Positions 1-5,418 of a stretch of 10,720 nucleotides of DNA are shown piece after piece. Source of the DNA: an uncultured Collinsella sp. GTDB taxonomy: Bacteria > Actinomycetota > Coriobacteriia > Coriobacteriales > Coriobacteriaceae. The notes beneath the pieces are model-generated. The model did no database searches. It saw nothing but the letters and a program-made list of their open reading frames with translations, and was not told the origin of the DNA. The stretch is from NCBI GenBank assembly GCA_958405565.1, contig CATYEN010000066.1, positions 1-10,720 of the forward strand. The letters are read 5' to 3'. Numbering within the stretch: the first letter of the stretch is position 1; the number at the start of each line of letters is the position of its first letter. The position numbers were made by a program, and so were the translations under genes.

Positions 1-11
1 GCCGAATGCTC

Positions 12-33
12 GCCATCGAAATTTATCGATGGC
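12..33. other. Perfect 8-bp hairpin near left edge
   Basis: GCCATCGA (12-19) and TCGATGGC (26-33) form a perfect inverted repeat around a 6-nt A/T loop. No clear T-run follows, so it is not a convincing terminator. It lies just upstream of the PH-domain gene and could be an operator, or the tail of a gene outside the window. Confidence 0.4.
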
Positions 34-72
34 CTATTTCAGACTGTAATGGGCGTCGGGAGGGAGGCCGTA

Positions 73-522
73 ATGGGTGAGAAGGGCGAGCGGCCGGAGC
101 GGGTGTTCCCCGGCAGGACAGACCCGTGGTTCATAGCGGCCATGGTGATTGTGGCGGGCTGTTTATCCGCGGCGTGTATCGCGTGTTTTCTGAGCTCGAG
201 TCCCGCGCTCCTATGGGGCTGGCTCGCGCTGCTGCCCATCCCGGCCCTCGTGGCCCTGGCTGCCCTTCCCGTCCGCAGCAATCGCCTCGAGCTCTACGGC
301 GACCGCCTCGTCGTCGTGTACGCTGGGACGCGTTCGGTGATACCCTACGCCCACGTGCGGGGCGTCCGGCGCACCAGGACGCTCTGGGCGGGGACGGCCA
401 ACTCGCTCGACCGCGTCTACATCGAGGCGCCCTACGACGGCGACGCCATCGTCTCGGTCAGAGACAACGACGCCCTCGTGGCGGAGCTGGGGCGCAGGTG
501 CGGCCTTGGGCCCGGCGCCTGA
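73..522 (+). CDS. PH-domain-like integral membrane protein
   Basis: A 149-residue protein of unknown function. Two hydrophobic helices lie close to the N-terminus (starting WFIAAMVIVAG and LLWGWLALLP). They are followed by a beta-rich segment starting RLELYGDRLVVVYAG and running through IPYAHVRGVRR to VRDNDALVAEL, the usual layout of short bacterial PH-domain membrane proteins. I chose ATG 73 because GGGAGGGAGG (58-67) sits just before it; an in-frame ATG at 49 has no comparable site. The frame is open back to base 1 and would join in frame to the gene start at 10701 if the window were circular. The family assignment rests on topology and pattern only. The gene stands alone on the plus strand, divergent from nothing and followed by the UGA-interrupted frame at 546. 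Confidence 0.6.
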   Translation: MGEKGERPERVFPGRTDPWFIAAMVIVAGCLSAACIACFLSSSPALLWGWLALLPIPALVALAALPVRSNRLELYGDRLVVVYAGTRSVIPYAHVRGVRRTRTLWAGTANSLDRVYIEAPYDGDAIVSVRDNDALVAELGRRCGLGPGA

Positions 523-545
523 CGCCCCGAAGGGAGGAGAAGAGG

Positions 546-659
546 ATGGGCGTCCCGCACTGACCCTACTGAAGGAAGAACTCCCTCGGCGGCACGCAGG
601 TCTGGTACGCGGACTGGGTCGACTGCCCCTTCGACACTGGGCTACATGAGCCCAGTTGA
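546..659 (+). pseudogene. Short frame broken by two UGA codons
   Basis: A strong ribosome binding region (GAAGGGAGGAGAAGAGG, 529-545) leads into ATG 546, only 23 bases after the PH-domain gene. Translation gives MGVPH, UGA (561), PY, UGA (570), then RKNSLGGTQVWYADWVDCPF and so on to a third UGA at 657. Reading both early UGA codons as cysteine would give HCPYC followed by VDCPF, like a small zinc-binding protein. The simplest view is a decayed gene with two TGC-to-TGA changes. Selenocysteine is possible in principle, but I see no convincing SECIS-like hairpin just after either UGA. UGA is an ordinary stop codon elsewhere in this window. Confidence 0.35.
636..656 (+). other. 8-bp hairpin after the UGA-interrupted frame
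   Basis: ACTGGGCT (636-643) pairs perfectly with AGCCCAGT (649-656) around a 5-nt loop. No T-run follows on either strand. It could be a weak or factor-dependent terminator between the plus-strand PH region and the minus-strand operon that converges on it. Confidence 0.4.
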
Positions 660-694
660 GTTCAGGAACGCAGGGCTGTCCCTGTAAAAATTGT

Positions 695-1011
695 TTAAGC
701 AACCGTTGCAAATCCATTCTCCCGCGCGGAGAGCCCGGGGTAGGCCGAGCTCGCGTCGGCATGTAGCCCATGCGCCTCCGAGCGGCGGCAAGCCCGCGCC
801 CGCCGCTCTCGCCGAACAGCTCGACCGAGCCCGAGCTGGGGCTGGCGGTGCCAGTGACGATACGGATGAGCGTTGACTTCCCGGCGCCGTTCTCGCCGAT
901 GAGCCCGTAGACGCGCCCCGCCTCGAGGGCGAGGTCGATGGGGCCGAGGACGGTCCTCCCGCGGTTCGCCTTCGTGACCCCGTGAAGGCGGAGGGGCATG
1001 GCTGTCGTCAT
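695..1011 (-). pseudogene. ABC transporter ATP-binding subunit, frameshifted and truncated
   Basis: The start at 1011 is preceded by GAGGAGAAAGGAG. The protein opens LRLHGVTKANRGRTVLGPID and carries an intact Walker A, GENGAGKST, then reaches RRRMGYMP, where drug or peptide exporter ATPases of the BcrA type have their Q-loop region. There the original frame becomes nonsense. Continuing in the next frame from about 757 gives DASSAYPGLSAREN, exactly the expected continuation, so one base has been lost. Similarity ends near 718 and the shifted frame stops at TAA 695. The signature motif, Walker B and the permease gene are absent, so the product cannot be a working ATPase. It is the last gene of the PadR operon, whose intact relatives would form an efflux or envelope-stress exporter. 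Confidence 0.8.
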
Positions 1012-1172
1012 TGCGCTCCTTTCTCCTCGGATGGATTTTGGGTATGCGTCATGGCCCCCGGGCGGGGCGGGGAGCGAATCGACGCAGGCTCGAGGCCGGT
1101 TGGGCTGGGGTTGAGGTTCGGGTTCCACAGGCTTGCACAGCCCGACGGACGGGGCGTCCGAGCGCGCTATGC

Positions 1173-1454
1173 TTAGGGAGCGGTGGGCGCCTCCGGGGCA
1201 GCAGGGGACTCGGACGCGGTGATGCCGGAGGTGTCGACCTCGCCGATTCCGGCAAGCTGCTCGATGAGGGGGAGACCCGTCGGATCGTCCACCTCGACGC
1301 CGCCGAGCACGATGGTGTCATCGCGCATGTCTATCTGGGTCGTGAACACGGCCGGGTCGAAGCCCGAGGCGATAAAGCCGATGCCCGCGAGGACGACGCC
1401 CGCGGCGACGAGCCCTCCCGCCACGGCGAGGTAGATCTTCTTCGCACTGGTCAT
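1173..1454 (-). CDS. Small single-pass membrane protein of the padR-DUF1700 operon
   Basis: A 93-residue protein. A short basic start (MTSAKK) is followed by one hydrophobic helix (IYLAVAGGLVAAGVVLAGIG), then an extracytoplasmic acidic stretch and a Pro/Ala-rich tail (ESPAAPEAPTAP). ATG 1454 has AAGGAG at good spacing; the in-frame GTG at 1461 overlaps that site and is unlikely. Similar N-termini occur on DUF4097-type proteins that usually follow padR and DUF1700 genes, but the DUF4097 beta-repeat domain is missing, so this may be a short variant or a shortened relic. It lies 15 bases after the DUF1700 stop codon and is surely cotranscribed with it. Function unknown. Confidence 0.6.
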   Translation of the reverse strand: MTSAKKIYLAVAGGLVAAGVVLAGIGFIASGFDPAVFTTQIDMRDDTIVLGGVEVDDPTGLPLIEQLAGIGEVDTSGITASESPAAPEAPTAP

Positions 1455-1469
1455 GGTACTCACTCCTTT

Positions 1470-2093
1470 CTACGCCTCGAGATGGGCGGCAGTGCCGCCC
1501 TTTTCGCCCTTGCCCTTCCAGAAGGGCGAGGCAGCCTTCCTCGCCCAGAGCGCCGAGAGGCGCGCAATTTGTTTTGAGGCGGCCCAAGCGCCAGCACCAA
1601 CGAAGAGCGCCACGCCGACGAGGCCGAGCCCCACGCCCGCCGAGGCGAGGGCGTACGGGAAGTGGCCGATGGTGACGCCGCTTACGGCAAACAGGAGCCC
1701 AACTACGCCCGCGCCCCCGAGTGCCGCCGCGACGATCCACACGCAGAGCGCCAGCACCCAGATGCAGATATAGACCGTGACGGCCACGGCGGCGAAGGCG
1801 GCGAGCAGCGGCACCCACACCGGGGAGCCCACGATGGTCAGCACCCACAGCAGCGCGGTGCTGCGCCGGCGCGTCCTCGCGATCGCGCGCGGTACGGCGG
1901 GCAGGTCGTCGAGCGTGGCCTCCGCCACCTCGCCGGGCGTGCCCATGGCGGCCACGGCCTCCTCCTCGCTCATACCGTCCTCCATGCGGTCGGCGATGGC
2001 CTCCGCGTAGAAAGCCTTGGTCTCCTCCACCTGCTCGGCCGGAAGGCAGGAGAGCAGCTCGCCCAGCCGGCCCAGGAACTCATCGCGCGTCAT
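1470..2093 (-). CDS. DUF1700 (HAAS-domain) membrane protein
   Basis: A 207-residue protein. The N-terminal HAAS-type helical domain runs from TRDEFLGRLGELLSCLPAEQ through the acidic EEEAVAAMGTPGEVA motif (about residues 2-60), and is typical of DUF1700 proteins encoded beside PadR regulators. Three or four membrane segments follow, from LLWVLTIVGSPVWVPLL to VGVALFVGAGAW, then a basic tail. ATG 2093 overlaps the end of padR by 14 bases and uses GAGGAGG inside padR, so translation is coupled. In known pairs this protein senses or relays an envelope signal together with the PadR partner; here that is inference. A perfect hairpin (GGGCGGC/GCCGCCC, 1484-1500) lies in the last codons and could lower expression of the genes behind it. 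Confidence 0.85.
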   Translation of the reverse strand: MTRDEFLGRLGELLSCLPAEQVEETKAFYAEAIADRMEDGMSEEEAVAAMGTPGEVAEATLDDLPAVPRAIARTRRRSTALLWVLTIVGSPVWVPLLAAFAAVAVTVYICIWVLALCVWIVAAALGGAGVVGLLFAVSGVTIGHFPYALASAGVGLGLVGVALFVGAGAWAASKQIARLSALWARKAASPFWKGKGEKGGTAAHLEA

Positions 2094-2400
2094 GGTGCGC
2101 CTCCTCAACGTATGCGTAGATCTCCTGCACGGACGGCCACTCGGCCAGGAACTCCTCGATGCGCTCGCGGCCTTCGTCCGTGATGCGGTAGTAGCGCCGC
2201 AGCCGACCGTTGTGCTCGGCGGAGCGCGCCGTGATGCATCCAGTTTTCTCCAGGCGCTTGAGCAGCGGGTAGAGTGTGGACTCCGTGAGCCCCATGCTCG
2301 CGGGCACGTCCTTCACGATCTGGTAGCCGTAGGACTCCTCGCCGGAAACGGCCGCGAGCACGCAGGCCTCCAGGAAGCCACGCTTCATCTTGGCCTCCAT
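2080..2400 (-). CDS. PadR-family transcriptional repressor
   Basis: A 106-residue winged-helix regulator with the family hallmarks in order: KRGFLEACVLAAVSGEESYG (helix 1), YGYQIVKDV, the recognition helix LTESTLYPLLKRLEKTGCI, and the wing RLRRYYRITDEGRERIEEFL, ending in a dimerisation helix. The length is that of the short PadR class. ATG 2400 is preceded by GAGGAGG at 7 bases; an in-frame GTG at 2406 overlaps that site. It is the first gene of the operon and probably represses its own promoter through the 25-bp palindrome at 2420-2444. The ligand is unknown; PadR proteins next to ABC exporters often respond to amphipathic drugs or peptides. Confidence 0.92.
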   Translation of the reverse strand: MEAKMKRGFLEACVLAAVSGEESYGYQIVKDVPASMGLTESTLYPLLKRLEKTGCITARSAEHNGRLRRYYRITDEGRERIEEFLAEWPSVQEIYAYVEEAHHDAR

Positions 2401-2419
2401 CCGCACACCTCCTCTCGTC

Positions 2420-2444
2420 GTATACTATGCTATACATACTATAC
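2420..2444. promoter_or_regulatory. Probable PadR operator palindrome
   Basis: GTATACTATG (2420-2429) and CATACTATAC (2435-2444) are inverted arms with one mismatch around CTATA. The palindrome covers the -10 box and start region of the padR promoter, so a bound dimer would block transcription. AT-rich dyads of this size are typical of PadR autoregulation. Confidence 0.75.
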
Positions 2445-2466
2445 GATGCATGGTATTAGACGTCAA
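2438..2466 (-). promoter_or_regulatory. padR operon promoter
   Basis: On the minus strand TTGACG (2466-2461) and TATAGT (2443-2438) are separated by exactly 17 bases, a near-consensus housekeeping promoter. The start of transcription would fall near 2431, giving a leader of about 30 bases that contains the padR ribosome binding site. Confidence 0.8.
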
Positions 2467-2900
2467 CTCTCATCGTGAAGATTCTCCGGTCCCTGCGCGC
2501 GATCGCGGATGACCGCCCGTCCCGAGCGGAACCCATAGGCGCCAACGCGACCTGAACGCGGCGCCGTACCCCGAGATCCGGGGTACTGTCCACCTTTCGA
2601 CCCGACCATAGGATTCGAAAGCCCGAAGACGCCAAAAGAGATCCGACGAGGACGGCACTGGGTGGTTTTCAACCCTGTCAACGGTCCGCGAGCTCAGGAA
2701 TATTGCCCGCAAGCCGCGGGAAGAGCTCCAACCGAAAGTAATCATCTCCAGAAGCTCTAGCTTGCAAAACGTCCTTGTGAAGCCGCTCGTGAGCGCCCCG
2801 AAACCGCATGAGTCCACTATGAGTGCATTCTTTTGGCGTTTTGCTCCCGAAGCAAGAGACCCCCGTCGGCCCGGCGCACGACCCAATCAATACGACGCCA
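2467..2900. other. Gene-poor stretch with a hairpin and possible remnants
   Basis: No gene with convincing start, domain or codon use is visible. A perfect 7-bp hairpin lies at 2566-2586 (GTACCCC/GGGGTAC). The minus strand at 2678-2809 reads like protein for about 44 residues (HERLHKDVLQARASGDDYF and on to PELADR) but has no ribosome binding site and no family I recognise. The stretch may be the eroded remainder of a lost gene upstream of padR. Confidence 0.3.
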
Positions 2901-3117
2901 TTTTTCTCCCAATGGAGCAAGACAGGCAGCCTTTAGAGGCTCGATATCGACGAAAACGCTCGTTTTGAAACTCAAATGCCTTTCCGCGCGCAAGCCATCA
3001 ACTGCAATAGAAAGTGAATCAACGCAGGTGGCTTTCAAGCAGTTTGCAAAACTGCAGGTCGCAGGCCTTCATTGCTAGTAGGAGAAATGAGTAGTCTCAG
3101 GTGACTTGCCCATGAGT
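2901..3117 (+). repeat. Dispersed intergenic repeat, copy A
   Basis: This 217-bp segment aligns almost without gaps to 7271-7487. Shared landmarks in order are a T-run with TCCCAA, GCCTTT-GAGGCTCGAT, AAAACG-N2-CGTTTTGAAACTC, GCAAGCC, AGTGAAT-AACGC, TTTGCAAAA, CAGGTCGCAGG, and TGAGTAGTCTCAGGTG followed by CTTGC and ATGAGT. A reading frame is open across both copies, but differences fall about equally on all three codon positions, which argues against coding. AAAACG/CGTTTT is an inverted repeat kept in both copies. Both lie in intergenic DNA in the same orientation. Function unknown. Confidence 0.75.
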
Positions 3118-3292
3118 CACGGAGCTGGCTGGGGGCTTCGCTTGCGTCCAGATCGATTTGTGCGCGTTCGAACTCCTGCGCGGGCGATGATATGAAGCAG
3201 ATGATTTTCCGCCAGGAGGGCTTCCGGGTGCCGGGGCGTTTCCCTCGGCATTTTCTTATTCGGCAGAGTCCCGCGATAGCCCCACGCTACAC

Positions 3293-3469
3293 TCAGAATC
3301 TCTGCTCGCCAAGCAGCCACCTCGCGAGGCCCAGCACGAGAACGCCCTCCCGGGTATAGGGCTCATGCCTAGTGCGGGCGAGGAGGACCTTCGGAAACGC
3401 ATCCCTGATGGACAGAAGCGGCGCAAGCTCCCTCTCGAGCGTCGATTCGGAGCTCATATCGTCTCTCGC
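3293..3469 (-). pseudogene. C-terminal remnant of a DUF4143-type AAA ATPase
   Basis: The minus strand encodes ARDDMSSESTLERELAPLLS, then IRDAFPKVLLARTRHEPYTR and EGVLVLGLARWLLGEQRF before TGA. This is the characteristic end of ATP-binding proteins with an AAA_14 core and a DUF4143 C-terminal domain: the ERELAPLL-I-DA-PK motif, then ARTRHE, then a closing LARWLLG. About 58 of the usual 400 or so residues remain; the ATPase core is gone. The frame stops upstream at TAA 3472-3470, only 3 bases from a good Shine-Dalgarno site (AAGGAGAG, 3482-3475), so a large internal deletion has apparently fused the gene's leader to its last codons. ATG 3457 is inside the family alignment and probably not a true start. 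Confidence 0.75.
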
Positions 3470-3483
3470 TTAAACTCTCCTTC

Positions 3484-3524
3484 TCGGTTTCGAAACTCAA
3501 GATCTTTTAAAGTTTCGAAACCGA
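3484..3524. promoter_or_regulatory. Double GTTTCGAAAC operator-like inverted repeat
   Basis: The arms TCGGTTTCGAAACT (3484-3497) and AGTTTCGAAACCGA (3511-3524) are perfect 14-bp inverted copies separated by 13 bases. Each arm itself holds the 10-bp palindrome GTTTCGAAAC. The two palindrome centres are 25 bp apart, so two dimers would bind close to the same face of the helix. The pair overlaps the predicted promoter at 3504-3532. The regulator is not identifiable here. Confidence 0.65.
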
Positions 3525-3532
3525 TAAGGCAA
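3504..3532 (-). promoter_or_regulatory. Predicted promoter of the lost DUF4143 gene
   Basis: On the minus strand TTGCCT (3532-3527) and TAAAAG (3509-3504) are separated by 17 bases. One GTTTCGAAAC palindrome lies in the spacer and the other just downstream, as expected for a repressed promoter. A Shine-Dalgarno site follows at 3482-3475. Confidence 0.45.
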
Positions 3533-3609
3533 TATGCACAAGGATGCGTCGAGGAGCGAATCCCGATCGCGCCATGTCAGCAGCGATGTCGACGCGCTTT
3601 CGCGCATGC

Positions 3610-3742
3610 TACAATCCAACCATCAGAGATAAAAACACAGTCCCCGACGGGTAGTCGTGGGCGTGCGGGAGTCCGCATCAGTAACCTGCCTCCTTGGTTG
3701 TCCCTTTTCTGCATGGTCATCTACATAAAGGAGGAACCAGCC
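3610..3742 (+). promoter_or_regulatory. Structured 5' leader of unknown type
   Basis: A TACAAT -10-like box (3610-3615) is followed by about 130 bases ending in a strong Shine-Dalgarno site (AAAGGAGGAA, 3728-3737). Between them are a hairpin formed by CCCCGAC and GTCGTGGG around GGGTA, a perfect TGCGG/CCGCA hairpin with a GAGT loop directly after it, and a weaker AACC/GGTT hairpin. I tested the pattern mentally against the TPP, SAM, cobalamin, THF, preQ1 and guanidine classes and none fits. It may be an unassigned leader RNA or a simple 5' UTR. No good -35 box is visible. Confidence 0.3.
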
Positions 3743-3994
3743 ATGCAGACCAGCGTGTTGGCCCTTCTTGGGTCACAGACCGGGGAGGCAAGGGCCTCCG
3801 TCGGGAACGCCCCGAGCAACCGCCATATCCAAGGAATGGCAAGGCGTCGATCGCTGTGCGGGCCAGGACGCCGAAGCGGGCCGTCCGTCAATCGGAATGC
3901 GGGTCAGGATGCTGCAACGCGATCCCAACTGCAGGATACGGCTCCTTTGCGGTTGCCGCAAAACCTGCTGGCAACATTCTTACTATCCGAATGA
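3743..3994 (+). pseudogene. Start of a truncated gene fused to remnant DNA
   Basis: ATG 3743 has an excellent ribosome binding site at correct spacing and opens MQTSVLALLGSQTG. After about ten residues the translation becomes arginine-rich and unlike a folded protein (for example GMARRRSLCGPGRRSG), and from 3904 it runs antisense to the transposase remnant. The simplest reading is that only the leader and first codons of a real gene survive, joined to insertion-sequence debris. The frame stops at 3994, 83 codons in. The original product cannot be told. Confidence 0.3.
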
Positions 3995-4085
3995 TACACA
4001 CATCCCTTGGGATTGTTTCGCCTGGCCAGGGCCATCTTCAGCGCCTCATCGGCCAGCTCGGCGGGCGCCTCTTCCACGCGTAATA
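3904..4085 (-). pseudogene. IS3-family transposase (OrfB) remnant
   Basis: The minus-strand frame reads AELADEALKMALARRNNPKG then CVYHSD, matching the IS3-family integrase core just before and at the second catalytic aspartate (usual form ALARR-PKG-HHSDRGSQY). A later SCSWDRVAAS resembles the S-PWDNA-ES block that precedes the catalytic glutamate. The conserved RGSQY after HSD is altered (SKNVAS), and the frame stops at 3904 where the glutamate should come. Only about 60 of some 280 residues remain. No terminal inverted repeats or target duplications are visible. Confidence 0.6.
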
Positions 4086-4140
4086 GCCCTGGCGGGTCAC
4101 CCATGCGACCAAAGATGCAAAAGAGATCGAATGACCAGAA

Positions 4141-4168
4141 AGGATTGCCCTTACCGACAGGCAATCCT
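4141..4168 (+). other. 9-bp hairpin abutting the mef promoter
   Basis: AGGATTGCC (4141-4149) pairs perfectly with GGCAATCCT (4160-4168) around a 10-nt loop. Its last base is the first base of the -35 box. It could insulate the promoter from upstream transcription, or be an operator. No T-run follows. Confidence 0.5.
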
Positions 4169-4197
4169 TGACAAACGAACTTTAGCCTCCTTAAAAT
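4168..4197 (+). promoter_or_regulatory. Promoter of the mef-msr cassette
   Basis: A consensus TTGACA (4168-4173) and TAAAAT (4192-4197) are 18 bases apart. Transcription should begin near 4204, leaving a leader of about 130 bases that contains the leader peptide and attenuator below. Confidence 0.75.
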
Positions 4198-4237
4198 TAC
4201 ATGGTTTTTCAAACTGAGCCAGCGAAGGAGGGGTGTC

Positions 4238-4273
4238 GTGGTTGGTCTTTTCCGCACGTGGATGAGCGCCTAA
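4238..4273 (+). CDS. Leader peptide of the mef-msr attenuator
   Basis: An 11-codon frame starting at GTG 4238 and ending TAA 4271, sequence MVGLFRTWMSA. AAGGAGG lies at ideal spacing, the best ribosome binding site in this leader. The stop codon is 2 bases before the terminator-like hairpin at 4275-4305. Macrolide-resistance genes such as erm, mef and msr(D) are commonly induced when a drug-bound ribosome stalls on a short leader peptide. Here the position, strength and following hairpin fit that scheme. The peptide does not match the streptococcal leaders I know, and stalling is inferred, not shown. Confidence 0.6.
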   Translation: MVGLFRTWMSA

Positions 4274-4305
4274 AAGCGGCGCTGTTATGGCGTCGCGCTG
4301 TTTTT
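4265..4305 (+). terminator. Attenuator with alternative hairpins upstream of mef
   Basis: AGCGGCGC (4275-4282) pairs with GCGTCGCGCT (4290-4299), with two bases bulged in the right arm and one G-U pair. It is followed by G and TTTTT (4301-4305), an intrinsic terminator. A competing hairpin pairs AGCGCC in the leader's last codons (4265-4270) with GGCGCT (4278-4283), which shares bases with the terminator's left arm. Ribosome position on the leader peptide could therefore choose between them. Confidence 0.6.
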
Positions 4306-4333
4306 GCACGCCATTCCACGATTGGACATAACC

Positions 4334-5158
4334 ATGATGTTTGAAACCTCTCGGCGCAGGTCTGTTTCGCTGTGCCGTTCATGGCAATTTAAGATTTGTT
4401 TCGTATGGGGCAGGGAGCTCGTGTCGACATTGACGAGCTCGATTCTCCAAATGAGTCTCATTTGGCATATCGCCCTCACGACAGGATTATCTTCCCTCCT
4501 CTCCCTGGCATCGTTAGCAGCCTTTCTGCCGATTGCCTTGTTCGGAGTCCTTGCGGGCGCCGTTGTCGACAGATACAGGGGGCTGTTCGCCCTTCTTTGG
4601 TGCGGGTTCGTCTTCGCTTTCGCGTTCTCCCCACTCGCGGCATTGTTTCCAATAATGACCTTGGGACATTTTGGCGGTAGCACGGGGGATGCCGCTTTGG
4701 TGGAGGTCCTTTTCTCCGCAGGCATGCTGGCTGGGTCCGGCATTTTGGCGGCCACGGGAGGGTTCCGCAATAGGTCGCTCACCATGGTTGCCGCGATCAC
4801 CGGCTTCGGCGTCGTCGCAATCGCATCCGGATTGCTCGGCCCGTCGCTGTTCGCCGCTTTCCTACCGGCGAGCTTTCTTATGGGCGCATGCTCCCCGCTG
4901 TACGCGGGAACCCAGACTGCCCTTATGCAGGAGCAGATACCTCCTGAGTACCTAGGCCGCGTTTTTGGTCTCTATGGACCCATTATGGCGTGGGCCATGC
5001 CCATGGGCCTCGCAGCCCCCTCCGTTTTTGCGGACCTGCTCGGAGCTCCGTTGTGGTTCGTCGGCTCTGGAGCGACCATGGTACTGCTTGCGTTGGCGAT
5101 GCTTCTCGCTCCAAGTGTCCGAAACGTGGGAAAAAAAGATTCCGGGCAGATTCAATAG
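4334..5158 (+). pseudogene. Mef-type macrolide efflux MFS protein, internally deleted
   Basis: Similarity to Mef(A) begins at SWQFKICFVWGRELVSTLTS, covers helices 1-2 (SSLLSLASLAAFLPIALFGV) to VVDRYR, then jumps directly to GLFALLWCGFVFAFAFSPLA, which in Mef(A) is helix 7 after NKGLFALL. The C-terminal half follows complete: ALFPIMTLGHFGGS, SPLYAGTQTALMQEQIPPEY, LGRVFGLYGPIMAWAMP and on to the last helix. About 145 residues (helices 3-6 and the central loop) are missing, in frame, at about 4577-4580. The product has 274 residues instead of about 405 and has lost the basic part of MFS motif A after DR. ATG 4334 or 4337 is the likely start; its ribosome binding site is weak. Drug export is unlikely, though the frame is intact and msr lies downstream on the same transcript. 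Confidence 0.8.
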
Positions 5159-5418
5159 CCCAAGTATTCGAAAAAAGAGGCGGCAGCCATCGGTTCACGC
5201 GTCAGCCTTCAAGCCCTTGCGACGACGAGGTATTGCGCCGACATCCCACATCGCGCTCCTTAATCGTCGCCAACTATCATTTTCGGATTCACCGGCTTGC
5301 ACAAGGCCGAAACGCTCGTGCTGGCAATTGGGCAAAGGCGAAAAATCGACGTGAACGATCCTTTATTGGCATGGCTGCGCTTCCAGAAAACGCCAATACA
5401 CAAAAGGTGGTTCAACTT
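5159..5418 (+). other. mef-msr intergenic region
   Basis: These 260 bases separate the two cassette genes (the streptococcal mef-msr(D) spacer is about half that length). No terminator, gene or clear promoter is visible. A loose ATTGGC/GCCAAT pairing (5367-5397) lies ahead of the msr ribosome binding site and might hold a regulatory fold. The frame from 5371 (MAALPENANTQKVVQL) is in register with msr but lacks a ribosome binding site. Confidence 0.35.

Noticed and set aside
211..1128. Long minus-strand frame of 305 codons
   Set aside because: Only codons from 1011 to about 757 match an ABC ATPase. The rest is the wrong frame after a deletion, then antisense to the PH-domain gene.
1484..1504. 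GGGCGGC/GCCGCCC hairpin followed by TTTT on the plus strand as a terminator
   Set aside because: It lies inside the DUF1700 coding end, and no plus-strand gene leads into it. Noted under that gene only.
4990..5418. Upstream extension of the msr frame
   Set aside because: It overlaps mef in another frame and has no ribosome binding site. Msr(D) similarity starts exactly at ATG 5419.
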